Source of the DNA: a virus
DNA length: 25,335 nucleotides
Strand: one strand, 5' to 3'
Virus record (IMG/VR): IMGVR_UViG_3300025009_000357
Span: 1-25,335 of that record
Position 1 is the stretch's first letter. Each line of letters starts with the position of its first letter. This document shows positions 1-7,726 of the stretch, piece by piece. The position numbers and the translations under genes are program-made. The notes beneath the pieces were generated by a model. The model did not search any database, was not told the DNA's origin, and saw only the letters and a program-made list of their open reading frames with translations.

Positions 1-539
1 GTGATTTCAGATTCACAAGTTAATGTCTCTGTTGCCGCCTTTGCGATTGTAGTCGTCAAAAAGTGACTCAGAATTTGTCCTGTATCTACACTTGAAGTTC
101 CGTCAATAAACCATCCGGCTTCCTCAACAGTTCCGGTAAAGTCCGAAGCAGAATAAAAATTGCTCAAGTAAGCGATATTGCTTGCATAAGCCGCGCTCGA
201 AATTGCCTTCCTGAAAGTTTCAGTAGTCAGCGTAGTATCTCCATTCACTGGTGCAGTATTGCTTGAGCCGACAGCGCCGTAATTCACAACGCCGGTATAA
301 GTAGTTGTATTTGCAAATCTTTGTGCGATTACAGACCTCCCGACCGTTGGAATGATATTATGCACGACTTTCTGTTTAACAAGCGTTAAATCGCAAAGTT
401 GTCGGTATAAAAATTTCAGTTCCCAAAATATCTGATTATGATTTTTGCAGGTCTTAATAAGATTTTCAATCTCTGCAATTATCTTTGTTGCCTTTGGATG
501 GCGGATGTCACAAACGGAAATCGTATGAAGCCCAGCCAT
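1..539 (-). CDS. Phage structural protein, probably distal tail or virion surface (partial, C-terminus off the left edge)
   Basis: An open frame of 179 codons starts at the ATG at 539 and runs off the left end without a stop. The N-terminal 60 or so residues look helical (KIIAEIENLIKTCKNH). The rest is a small-residue-rich virion-type domain containing VVHNIIPTVGRSVIAQRF and NYGAVGSSNTAP, then an EEAGWFIDG segment. That pattern is familiar from phage structural proteins of undefined function. It is the next gene after the tail hub in the late operon, so a tail or receptor-binding role is inferred from position. It is the only gene here with a full Shine-Dalgarno sequence (550-557), which fixes the start. 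The frame stays open upstream of this ATG, but no better start is seen there. The family assignment is tentative; the gene being real is well supported. Confidence 0.75.
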   Translation of the reverse strand, partial: MAGLHTISVCDIRHPKATKIIAEIENLIKTCKNHNQIFWELKFLYRQLCDLTLVKQKVVHNIIPTVGRSVIAQRFANTTTYTGVVNYGAVGSSNTAPVNGDTTLTTETFRKAISSAAYASNIAYLSNFYSASDFTGTVEEAGWFIDGTSSVDTGQILSHFLTTTIAKAATETLTCESEI

Positions 540-549
540 AGGTTTTGAT

Positions 550-557
550 ACCTCCTT
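550..557 (-). promoter_or_regulatory. Strong Shine-Dalgarno sequence
   Basis: On the minus strand this reads AAGGAGGT, a full match to the anti-Shine-Dalgarno complement. It lies 10 nt before the ATG at 539. No other gene in the window has a comparable site. Confidence 0.7.
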
Positions 558-582
558 GTGACACAAAAATCCTTCAACCGGA

Positions 583-639
583 TTAGTTAGATTCAGTTTC
601 TTGAGCCGCTTTTTCGGAAACTTTGTTTTGATTTTCCAT
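583..639 (-). CDS. Possible 18-residue peptide between tail hub and the next gene
   Basis: A short frame (MENQNKVSEKAAQETESN) starts at an ATG preceded by an A/T-rich leader (ATTATATTAC) like those of neighbouring genes. It ends 26 nt before the Shine-Dalgarno site of the next gene. The composition is hydrophilic and charged, with no recognisable domain. It is short enough to be chance; its support is only the leader style and its position in an otherwise empty 139-nt gap. Confidence 0.25.
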   Translation of the reverse strand: MENQNKVSEKAAQETESN

Positions 640-678
640 GTAATATAATTATGATTGCAAAATAGAAAAAAGTAAATG

Positions 679-3090
679 TCATCCCCATTGTCCAAGTGAC
701 CATCGAAAATCTGTTGCGTCAGGTTGCCACTTATACGGACTTGATGTTATATCCCTCTCAACAGCAGTTTCCACAGGAGTAAGTGTAATGGTTGGAGTTT
801 CGCTTGCCGTTTCAGAAGCCGTGAATGTATTAACTTCGCTTAGTGTTATCTCAACCGATTCTGCCGTTACCAAGTCAACAGTTTCATCTTCATCAACTTC
901 AATCTGGTCATTCTCTGAAAGTAGTTTTTGAAAAAATTCTATAATACCGAATAGAGTTGAAGCGAAGGTAACTTTGAAATCCATATAATCACCGTACTCA
1001 CCACCCTTGCTTGTAGATGTAACCTTCTGAATTAAGTATTGCTGATCCGTAAGTCCTCTTGCCGTATCGTTTACAGTTATCAGTTGTCCTGATTTTAAAC
1101 CTTCTTGGTCAGTCGTAAATGAGCCGTTGATAATAGCATTCGAGTATTGGTTGATTTCAGCCTCCGCGCGTGCGCGTGCAAGCTCACGACTGTCTATAGA
1201 TGTGTCCGTGATTACATCGCCGGCAAATACACCAGTACCACCGCACAATGCTTTCATCGCAAAGATTGAAGCATTATCTTGATGAGTTACTCTAATCGGA
1301 AATCTCTCTGTGTATTCAAATCTCAAGAATTGAGCCGAGGTCAATGTTGCCGTTTGGGTTGAAGCTCTAACCGATTGAGCATTATAGTTGTACATATAAT
1401 CGAATGAAGCCTCATCATCAAGATTCTCAACGCCGACAGTTTTCGCAGTCGCAAAGAATGAAATCGTATCTCCGTTGGTTTGAGAGGTCACAGCCTCGAC
1501 AGTGAAATTATCATTATCAACTTTCGTGATTTTGCGTACTGCATTACTTCGAGTCCTGTTCGTGATGTGCATTCCTGTAGTCAAGCCGTGTGCTGTAATC
1601 TTTATATTCGTTGTTGTAGTACCGGCTTCCGAGGCATGAGTTGTAGTGTTGTTATCAAGAGTGACTGCAAGATTAACGAATAGATTTTTCATAATCCATT
1701 CCCTAACCGCGCTGTCGCCTTCGACAACCTGTGAATATGTACTGTCCGAATCTTCCGTTCCACCTCTTACGGTCTGTTGATTTTTCAATAAACTTATATC
1801 AGGTTTAATCGACAGATTGTCGAAATTATCACTACTATTAGTTACATCAATTTCAAATGGTGCAGACATACTTTCTATATCGAAAAAATGTATATCTTTT
1901 TCGTAATCGATATACCAAAACTTGCTACTTAAATTCGCCAAGTCTTGAATTACGCGAGTCGGCTTTTTGAATGAGATAGGATAATTCGTAAGCGACAAAC
2001 CTTCTTCAACATTGAACATCGTGAAACTACCCTCGGCTGTAATCCTCAAGTCATCAATCTTAATCGAACTTGTTGCAGTTTCGGCGACTACAATCGCCAC
2101 ATAAGTAATCGCAGTCCATACTGGAGTGCCTGTCATTACGCCATCCTCTAATTGAACACTGTCAAAGGTATATTCACCGGACGATCCCAATGTCACCGTC
2201 GATAATAAGTAATTACTCGAATCGCTACCAATTCTTATCTTGAGTGATGTGATCTTAGTTGTATCAGTCGGATTTGCCCATAGAGTTAGATTGCCTTTGG
2301 TCGGTTGCCCCGAAGTTACACCGACAAAGTCCGAGAAGTCGCGCGCCGTTTGTGTCGTTTCCCATAGCGCCGACCCTGCCGAGTAAGTCCATGCGAATAT
2401 ACCAGCAGAATCTCCTTGCATTTCTGTTGTTATATCAAGCGTTGGATTCGTACCGTCTAAAGACTCAATCCACGCCGTTTGTATCGCACCATCATTCAAG
2501 TATTCCATGTCATCAACTTCCTTGTTGTAGTTGTTATTCTGATTGAGCTGGTCATTGATTATATACCTCGGTTCTCGATTCTCGTAAGCCGAGTTCCAAT
2601 TAGGTGCATCGAAAATCTTTGTGTAATCGTAACAGCTCACACTGTATTCAAGTATCGAGGTGTTGTGATCTATATTCGAGTCAGTTGCAGAAGAAATAAC
2701 GCCACCGAAAACCAGTTTACCCATGCGCTCACCTGTCGAGTGCGCGCTCGTGGGCGTGCTTATAGTAAGCGTTGTCGAAGACGGAACGGCGGTCACCGTC
2801 ACCTTCTCCTCTGTAGCTAATCCGATCCCCAAATACAATTCAGTACCAATCCTAAACTTGCCTGTGTCGCTATAGGTATTCGCAATCGTTATCGTATTTG
2901 CGCTGTAGTTTGCCTTCAAAGCCAAGCCGTCAAATATCTTTATATCTTGCCCTGCTGTCGGTCTTGTAACACCGGAAAGCAACTTGAAACTGCAAGTATT
3001 CGACTTGTTCTGTATCTGGTCGTCTATCTTTATCGATAGGCGGTTGAGATAGGTTGTCGTGTCTACCGAGTTTATGTAAAGATAGTACAT
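679..3090 (-). CDS. Tail hub / baseplate-like protein with inserted beta domains
   Basis: This 803-residue protein lies directly after the tape measure, where siphophages encode distal tail and tail-hub proteins. Residues 1-60 (MYYLYINSVD, with KIDDQIQNKSNTCSFKL) resemble the N-terminus of tail proteins that cap the tube. Three inserts interrupt it: about 62-122 (a small Thr/Val-rich beta module with VTVTAVPSSTTLTI), about 205-352 (jelly-roll, carbohydrate-binding-like, ending SSIKIDDLRI), and about 484-550 (an ITAHGLTTGMHI module common in phage structural proteins). The C-terminal 70 residues are a Thr/Glu/Val-rich low-complexity stretch ending in an aromatic segment (DFRWSLGQWG). The start is the ATG at 3090, adjoining the stop of the upstream gene. 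The hub role is inferred from order and size; a receptor-binding contribution from the jelly-roll insert is possible. Confidence 0.7.
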   Translation of the reverse strand: MYYLYINSVDTTTYLNRLSIKIDDQIQNKSNTCSFKLLSGVTRPTAGQDIKIFDGLALKANYSANTITIANTYSDTGKFRIGTELYLGIGLATEEKVTVTAVPSSTTLTISTPTSAHSTGERMGKLVFGGVISSATDSNIDHNTSILEYSVSCYDYTKIFDAPNWNSAYENREPRYIINDQLNQNNNYNKEVDDMEYLNDGAIQTAWIESLDGTNPTLDITTEMQGDSAGIFAWTYSAGSALWETTQTARDFSDFVGVTSGQPTKGNLTLWANPTDTTKITSLKIRIGSDSSNYLLSTVTLGSSGEYTFDSVQLEDGVMTGTPVWTAITYVAIVVAETATSSIKIDDLRITAEGSFTMFNVEEGLSLTNYPISFKKPTRVIQDLANLSSKFWYIDYEKDIHFFDIESMSAPFEIDVTNSSDNFDNLSIKPDISLLKNQQTVRGGTEDSDSTYSQVVEGDSAVREWIMKNLFVNLAVTLDNNTTTHASEAGTTTTNIKITAHGLTTGMHITNRTRSNAVRKITKVDNDNFTVEAVTSQTNGDTISFFATAKTVGVENLDDEASFDYMYNYNAQSVRASTQTATLTSAQFLRFEYTERFPIRVTHQDNASIFAMKALCGGTGVFAGDVITDTSIDSRELARARAEAEINQYSNAIINGSFTTDQEGLKSGQLITVNDTARGLTDQQYLIQKVTSTSKGGEYGDYMDFKVTFASTLFGIIEFFQKLLSENDQIEVDEDETVDLVTAESVEITLSEVNTFTASETASETPTITLTPVETAVERDITSSPYKWQPDATDFRWSLGQWG

Positions 3091-4701
3091 TTAATTTGCG
3101 AATGAGTGATTCATAAGTTCTCGAATAATTGGATCGCCAATTTTTGCAACTATATCAGCATCATCCAAAACCATAGGATTATTGATGTTGATTGTGATTC
3201 CGCCACCTCGCATTGTAGATTCATATTCTCTATTTTGTGCTACTGTCAAGACTCTCTCCCCCGGAGTAAGCATAGCCGGAACAGTGTCAGTCCCTTTTGC
3301 CTCCCATCCATTCGAAGCATATACGACACCTCCACCAGCGTAACCAGTTGTAGATACTTTACTTGTATTGATTGAAGCATACGCCTCATTCAATGCGTCT
3401 ATTTGAGCCTTTGTAGTATCAACAAATGCTTGCGTTGCCGCCGCTCTAGTATCTAAGAATAACTGATAAGCAGTATTCGCACTGTTTTGAGTCTTCGTAA
3501 TGTTATCCCACATCGTTTGAGTGATAAGTTCGATTTTAACACGAGCCTCCTCATAGGCGAGTTTCTTATCGGCTAATTGCAACATTTCTTCCTCGTAAGC
3601 GTCAATCGATGCTTGGCGTTCCTCATAGAAATTAGAAACAGCCTGCTCCAAATCAGTCATACTATTATACTGTCTAACCGCAGAAACCTCGTTACTCAAT
3701 GCCTCAATCATCTGGGCATTGGCAGTGTAAGCCGCAACCTCGGCGTCAAGTTCCGCCTGCAATTCCGCCATAGTTTCGACTGCTGAATCTATGACATCTT
3801 GGTCTTTGTCTTCCGCCGACTTCGCCATCTCCTCGTTAATTAGCGCTTGCTGTTCAGCGATATCCGCGGCTAGACTCGTTTGTTTTTCTTCCGATTCAAC
3901 TATCGCCGCCGCTAAATCTTCATTCTGCGATTGAGTTTCCTCTTGGAATTGCGCAGTCAATTCCGCCATTTCAGCACTCACATCGGCAATTGATTCCTCA
4001 ATATCAGCCATCGCTGACGAAAAAGAATCATTTAAATCCTCCATCTTATCCGTACCTGTTTTTTGTAAATCAACAAATCCCTTTTCCAAATCAGATAAAT
4101 CAGTAGAAAGGTCTTTTGTTTTTTCGCTTGCTCCTGAAGCATCACTTGAATAACCGCCATAGCTAGACCCGACACCACCAATTGCCGCCGCCGCCTCATT
4201 CGCTTCTGTGATTATATCTTCGGCAGTAGAATTCCATGTTGAAAAAGAGTCTGCGATGTCTTGAAAATCACCCTTGACACTTTCACTTGCCGCATGAGCC
4301 ACATCTCCCAAAGTTACTGAATCACTCCTTATAGCTTCAATTGTACCACCTACCACCGTGCCTAGCGTGCCAGCAGTTAGTTGAGTTATTTCTCTTGCTG
4401 TAACTAAAAAAGTCATCGCACCTTGCGCGGCTTTAATAGCCGCATACGCAAAAGATCCGAGAAATGTCGCCAATGAACTGACTGATGGCACGGCATTCAA
4501 AACCTCTGTTGTCAATACGCTTATTTCGTAAGATAGCCTCCCAACTTCTGGTCTAAGTTCTCCCTCTGAAGTATAAAAGACACTACTTAAAGCCGAAGCA
4601 TTATCTATAAAAGCCTCATTCACTAAGTTTACCGAAGGCAGTAGCAAATTACCAATTGATTCATACATATTATCAATTCGAAGCCATATTTTTAGCACCA
4701 T
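3091..4701 (-). CDS. Tail tape measure protein, C-terminal part
   Basis: This 536-residue frame continues the tape measure that begins in the upstream gene. It contains long Ala/Glu/Gln-rich helical and coiled-coil stretches (about residues 190-430). It ends with the typical tape-measure tail: YAGGGVVYASNG, then GTDTVPAMLTPGERVL, then a Gly-rich turn. Tape measure proteins set tail length and fill the tube lumen. The first codons (MVLKIWLRID) lie in a 29-nt overlap with the upstream frame. The convincing homology starts at MYESIGNLLLPSVN, whose ATG at 4668 lies 4 nt after the upstream TGA, so reinitiation there is plausible. The two parts together give about 757 residues, or a tail of roughly 110 nm at the usual 0.15 nm per residue. 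See the entry for 4673-5368 on the frame break. Confidence 0.85.
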   Translation of the reverse strand: MVLKIWLRIDNMYESIGNLLLPSVNLVNEAFIDNASALSSVFYTSEGELRPEVGRLSYEISVLTTEVLNAVPSVSSLATFLGSFAYAAIKAAQGAMTFLVTAREITQLTAGTLGTVVGGTIEAIRSDSVTLGDVAHAASESVKGDFQDIADSFSTWNSTAEDIITEANEAAAAIGGVGSSYGGYSSDASGASEKTKDLSTDLSDLEKGFVDLQKTGTDKMEDLNDSFSSAMADIEESIADVSAEMAELTAQFQEETQSQNEDLAAAIVESEEKQTSLAADIAEQQALINEEMAKSAEDKDQDVIDSAVETMAELQAELDAEVAAYTANAQMIEALSNEVSAVRQYNSMTDLEQAVSNFYEERQASIDAYEEEMLQLADKKLAYEEARVKIELITQTMWDNITKTQNSANTAYQLFLDTRAAATQAFVDTTKAQIDALNEAYASINTSKVSTTGYAGGGVVYASNGWEAKGTDTVPAMLTPGERVLTVAQNREYESTMRGGGITININNPMVLDDADIVAKIGDPIIRELMNHSFAN

Positions 4702-5368
4702 CGCCGTACTTATTTGTTAATAATTCCAGTATTTTTGTTTGCGCACCAGTTACATCTCCGAGTTCCACCATTGTTTCAATCTCATCTTTTTCTTGATCGG
4801 TTAGCATCACTCCTGCTGACTTTAAAGCCATTGTCGCATTAGTTGGCGATTCCAATGCCTTACCAACAGCCCATGCCGCTGACGACAAATCAGTACCAAG
4901 GATTGAAGCCATATCCATAGCGGCTTGTGTAGCCTGTGGGAATATATCTTTACCGATATTTGTGAATGTCAAAATTAAAGATTCCGCAGATAGAATTTCT
5001 TCATCCGTATAATTAGTAACCATCGACATAGCATTTGCAAAATCCATAGCTGATTCTGCTGTCACTCCTGCTATGCCACCAGTAGCCTCTAACACGGCAT
5101 TAAACCTCTCTTGCTCAATAGCAGACTCGCGAGCGGCATCTATTGCCGTAACTCCAAAATCATAAATTGCAGAAGCTATTTTTTTTGCGACATCAACTGC
5201 TAATTCTAAAGCCTGATTCCATAATGCTGTATTCAATGCTAAATTCGACAAACTGTTTGCAGTTGCTTCCGATTCCTTCCCCATTTCTTCCATACCCTTA
5301 TTTATACTTTCAATTTTTGCAGTAGCTTCGTCTTTCACGGCTACAATAATATCTAGATTTTCTGCCAT
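4673..5368 (-). CDS. Tail tape measure protein, N-terminal part
   Basis: This 231-residue protein starts in the usual way for a tape measure (MAENLDIIVAVKDEATAKI). It carries the conserved tape-measure block around residues 110-220: SAESLILTFTNIGKDIFPQA, GTDLSSAAWAVGKAL, LKSAGVMLTDQEKDEI, then the AQTKIL segment and KYGDGAKNMA. It stops there, in the middle of what is normally a continuous protein. The following residues expected in the family occur in the other frame of the next gene. Joining them needs a +1 shift (or one base fewer) near the A5 run at GCTAAAAATATGG. This could be a true split gene, a decayed gene, a programmed shift or a sequencing error. Leader: GTAAATAATATAAA, with no Shine-Dalgarno. 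Confidence 0.85.
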   Translation of the reverse strand: MAENLDIIVAVKDEATAKIESINKGMEEMGKESEATANSLSNLALNTALWNQALELAVDVAKKIASAIYDFGVTAIDAARESAIEQERFNAVLEATGGIAGVTAESAMDFANAMSMVTNYTDEEILSAESLILTFTNIGKDIFPQATQAAMDMASILGTDLSSAAWAVGKALESPTNATMALKSAGVMLTDQEKDEIETMVELGDVTGAQTKILELLTNKYGDGAKNMASN

Positions 5369-5374
5369 TTTATA

Positions 5375-5596
5375 TTATTTACGGAATTGAGGAGTTGAGT
5401 TTTTACTTTTATTCTTTTTCAGTCCAGCATCTATTGAATCCATGTAGAGGAATGTGTTTAAAACATATTCATCCTGCTCATCTAGTTGCGCTGGAGTCCA
5501 TCCGAACTTTTCACAGAATTTCATATCTATCCATTCCTGTGGCGCTGGGTGATTCTTTGGATAATTAAGGAATTTCTTTAAATCACCCTCTAGGCG
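5375..5596 (-). CDS. Tail assembly chaperone, frameshift-encoded T extension
   Basis: This is the 73-codon -1 frame extension of the upstream chaperone, ending at TAA 5375-5377. It has no start of its own at the beginning. It reads RLEGDLKKFLNYPKNHPAPQ, then EWIDMKFCEKFGWTPAQLDE, and ends STPQFRK. The frame is closed by a TAA shortly upstream of the slippery site, so ribosomes can only enter it in the short window that contains CCCAAAC. The product would be a 183-residue fusion (110 residues of the G part plus 73). In lambda, the equivalent gpGT binds both the tape measure and tail tube subunits, and the order here (tube, G, T, tape measure) is the same. The hydrophobic YVLNTFLYMDSID segment and the FGWTPAQLD motif fit the short helical T domains of such proteins. 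Confidence 0.85.
   Translation of the reverse strand, partial: RLEGDLKKFLNYPKNHPAPQEWIDMKFCEKFGWTPAQLDEQDEYVLNTFLYMDSIDAGLKKNKSKNSTPQFRK
5547..5588 (-). promoter_or_regulatory. Stem-loop downstream of the slippery site (frameshift stimulator)
   Basis: In the leftward RNA, GGGUGAUU (5588-5581) pairs perfectly with AAUCACCC (5554-5547), giving 8 bp around a 26-nt loop; a further U-G pair closes it. The stem begins 7 nt after the end of CCCAAAC, the spacing typical of -1 frameshift stimulators. Confidence 0.7.
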
Positions 5597-5925
5597 TTTG
5601 GGATTTTCTTGCTTGTTATTTTATTTATAGCTTTATATAACTCATCAAAATCATCTGCGAGCATGGTATCGCCATTTAAAAATTCTTCTGTTGGCTTCAC
5701 GATAGATCCATCAAGTAAAGTAAAGTGGTCAACCATATTTATAATAGCCGCTTCTTCCCCTTTGCCTTGCGAAGTCATCTTGAATCCTTTTGCGACATAT
5801 CTTTTTTTAGTATCATCCATCTCCCAAATAACATCGTCATATGTAGCCTCACTTATAAGTTTTTTAGCTTTATGCGTGAGGAAATCTTTGATTGTTGCAG
5901 TTCCGATTGATAATTTGACTTCCAT
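5590..5925 (-). CDS. Tail assembly chaperone, G product
   Basis: This 111-residue protein lies between the tail tube and tape measure genes, the position of lambda gpG. It is mostly helical and acidic (MEVKLSIGTATIKDFLTH at the N-terminus; LADDFDELYKAINKITSK near the end). A central segment (FTLLDGSIVKPTEEFLNGD) is of the kind seen in siphophage chaperones. It is expected to keep the tape measure soluble during tail assembly. Its last three sense codons, CCA AAC GCC, overlap a slippery heptamer that leads into the T extension. Start at ATG 5925; the leader AAAACACACGCAAA has no Shine-Dalgarno. Upstream, a predicted pseudoknot occupies most of the 90-nt gap to the tail tube gene and could influence its translation. 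Confidence 0.85.
   Translation of the reverse strand: MEVKLSIGTATIKDFLTHKAKKLISEATYDDVIWEMDDTKKRYVAKGFKMTSQGKGEEAAIINMVDHFTLLDGSIVKPTEEFLNGDTMLADDFDELYKAINKITSKKIPNA
5596..5602 (-). promoter_or_regulatory. Programmed -1 frameshift slippery heptamer CCCAAAC
   Basis: In the frame of the chaperone this reads C CCA AAC, a perfect X XXY YYZ heptamer. A -1 slip gives CCC AAA, then CGC CTA in the extension frame. It lies one sense codon (GCC) before the TAG stop of the 111-residue product. Confidence 0.85.
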
Positions 5926-5953
5926 TTTGCGTGTGTTTTAAGAATTAAATACA

Positions 5954-6003
5954 GGTGTGTTTCTATAGAGGGGAGTAAGGAACACACCGAAACCCTACTC
6001 CCC
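5954..6003 (-). ncRNA. Predicted H-type pseudoknot in the tail tube / chaperone intergenic RNA
   Basis: Two long inverted repeats interleave. In the leftward RNA, stem 1 pairs GGGGAGUAGGG (6003-5993) with CCUUACUCCCC (5980-5970), 11 bp including one G-U. Stem 2 pairs GGUGUGUU (5988-5981), inside the loop of stem 1, with AACACACC (5961-5954), 8 bp. The connecting loops are UUUC (4 nt), none, and UCUAUAGA (8 nt). No U-run follows, so a simple terminator is unlikely. The G-U pair would be an A-C mismatch on the other strand, so the structure belongs to this transcript. Confidence 0.6.
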
Positions 6004-6015
6004 TTATGCTTAAAT

Positions 6016-7539
6016 TTAATAAGCCGCAGTAATGTTTCTTAGCATAACTTGGATCTCTCTCTTGTCGCTTGTGTCTCTGTAAGCCGTGAAGCTGATCTCC
6101 TCATTACAGATTGCGTCCTCTGAAAGGTTTGCATTGAATGGCTGGAATCTGCAGTCCGGCATATCGAACCTTAATTTCTCAACCTCGTTTGCATCTCTAC
6201 CACCGGAGAATGCGATCTTGTTCGGATTGTCAGTTGTCGTTACATTGCCAGCACCAGTTGAAGTTGCACTAACACCTGTGAGCGCCGTAATCGCAGAAGC
6301 AACTGTCGCGACTGCATTGTTGGCAGGCGTAGCATCGAGAGTGACTGTTATCAGTTTACCAGATACTGCTGCCGCTAATGGAGTCGTACCCTGCACAAAC
6401 TCAACAGCCCAATCGTTGCCAGCTTCACCCACAGCATCAACCGTAACCGTGATTGTACCAACGCCATCGCTTTCAATCGTGCCAGTAGCGGCGGCGGCGA
6501 CATTAGTATCAAGCGTTGCTCCGCAGAACTCGAATCTAATTGCTGTCTGCTCCATCTGTCTTAACACATCAAGGTTTAATGGATTGACATAGAAGTTCGA
6601 GAATGTTCCCGTAACCTCAACGCCTTTAACCAAGATATTGGAAGGCATTCTATCAACAACATCACATCCCGTTGCCGCCCATCTTGCCTCAAGGTCATTC
6701 TTGATTGACAATTTGAAGTCTTCACAGTTCGTAACTGTTGATAGGTTTTGCATCCCGTCAGCTCCGTTGTACATATAAACCGAAGCGCCTCCCGAGAAAA
6801 TCAATTCGTTACTTAAGCTGTAAGTTGGAGTCTGTTTCTTGATGACGGCAATATCACCAACCTCGATACTCACGCCGATCGTAGAAACAACAAGGACTGT
6901 TTCACTTGTGACTGTTGTGACTGTAAGTTCGCAAAGCTCTGTTGTTGGATTATCCTTGTCTAGGATTATGATCGTGTCGCTACCTGCTACAAGTCCGGAA
7001 GTCTGGTCTAAAACAAGAGCCGTGCCACCGGAAGCGGCTGTTGTAACTCTTGCGTTTTGGAATACCTTTTGAGCTGAAAGTGCGATTGCCGCTTGCAATT
7101 TATTATCTGCAATCGAAAAATCAATACCAGCAACTCTCGTTCCAATAAATCTCTGTACATAAGAACTACCTGCTATAGGTATATCCATCGTATAGGTTTT
7201 GAGCGTAGTCGCTGGCGAGAACTTATGCTGATAAGATACTGAAGCTAATAGCGTGGTATCTGTCGCTACACCGAAAACGCCAGTTAACCAGTGACCTAAT
7301 GTCTTTGGCTCTGCAAGAACTGTTACTGAACCATTGAACGGCCCGACTTTGTTCTTGATAGGTCTAAGATTTTTCGACCTATTCCCTGCTATTGTATTCG
7401 CAGGCGTGAAATCCCAATTAGAAACCATACTCTCTGAAAGAAGCTCGTGCGCTACATTAGGATAAAGCGCCGTGCCTGCTGTCGATTCCTTGATAGTCAT
7501 CAAGTACGCCAGTTTCGAGTATTTTGTTGCGTCAGACAT
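6016..7539 (-). CDS. Major tail tube protein with inserted beta domains
   Basis: This 507-residue protein precedes the tail assembly chaperone, as the tail tube gene does in lambda-type phages. The N-terminal part (residues 1-160) has the tube-protein pattern: KESTAGTALYPNVAHELL, NTIAGNRSKNLRPIKNKVGP, TLGHWLTGVFG. It is much longer than a usual tube subunit (roughly 150-300 residues). Two inserts account for the excess: about 168-235, a Thr/Val-rich beta module ending in a hydrophobic GDIAVI turn, and about 350-449, an Ig-like or adhesin-like beta domain (TGTIESDGVGTITVTVDAVG). These probably project from the tube surface. The C-terminus returns to the core (EEISFTAYRDTSDKREIQVML). Start at ATG 7539 after leader TATAACCAAATTCAAAG. 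Confidence 0.8.
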   Translation of the reverse strand: MSDATKYSKLAYLMTIKESTAGTALYPNVAHELLSESMVSNWDFTPANTIAGNRSKNLRPIKNKVGPFNGSVTVLAEPKTLGHWLTGVFGVATDTTLLASVSYQHKFSPATTLKTYTMDIPIAGSSYVQRFIGTRVAGIDFSIADNKLQAAIALSAQKVFQNARVTTAASGGTALVLDQTSGLVAGSDTIIILDKDNPTTELCELTVTTVTSETVLVVSTIGVSIEVGDIAVIKKQTPTYSLSNELIFSGGASVYMYNGADGMQNLSTVTNCEDFKLSIKNDLEARWAATGCDVVDRMPSNILVKGVEVTGTFSNFYVNPLNLDVLRQMEQTAIRFEFCGATLDTNVAAAATGTIESDGVGTITVTVDAVGEAGNDWAVEFVQGTTPLAAAVSGKLITVTLDATPANNAVATVASAITALTGVSATSTGAGNVTTTDNPNKIAFSGGRDANEVEKLRFDMPDCRFQPFNANLSEDAICNEEISFTAYRDTSDKREIQVMLRNITAAY

Positions 7540-7563
7540 CTTTGAATTTGGTTATAGAATAAA

Positions 7564-7701
7564 TTATTTTGTCTTTTTGATTTTCTTCTCCATCGGTTGA
7601 ATCATAATGTCATCCTCGACACTAGGATTGTCATATACTACCGAGGCGACTTCTGTGCCATCCGGCAATACCGATTTTTCAATGTGGTATTTTCTATCCA
7701 T
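7564..7701 (-). CDS. Small hypothetical protein between tail terminator and tail tube
   Basis: This 45-residue protein (MDRKYHIEKSVLPDGTEVAS... ending KKIKKTK) has a short beta-hairpin-like segment and a basic tail. I do not recognise it. The start at ATG 7701 is chosen because the frame's upstream ATG at 7794 would overlap the preceding gene by 68 nt. The ATG at 7701 follows that gene's stop by 25 nt and has an A/T-rich leader (CATTAACAATAATCC). Its position suggests a minor tail or assembly role. Confidence 0.6.
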   Translation of the reverse strand: MDRKYHIEKSVLPDGTEVASVVYDNPSVEDDIMIQPMEKKIKKTK

Positions 7702-7726
7702 TGGATTATTGTTAATGATTAAATTA

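Noticed and set aside
540-678. Upstream extension of the left-edge gene in the same frame
   Set aside because: The frame stays open to the hub gene but has no good start, and the strong Shine-Dalgarno sequence selects the ATG at 539.
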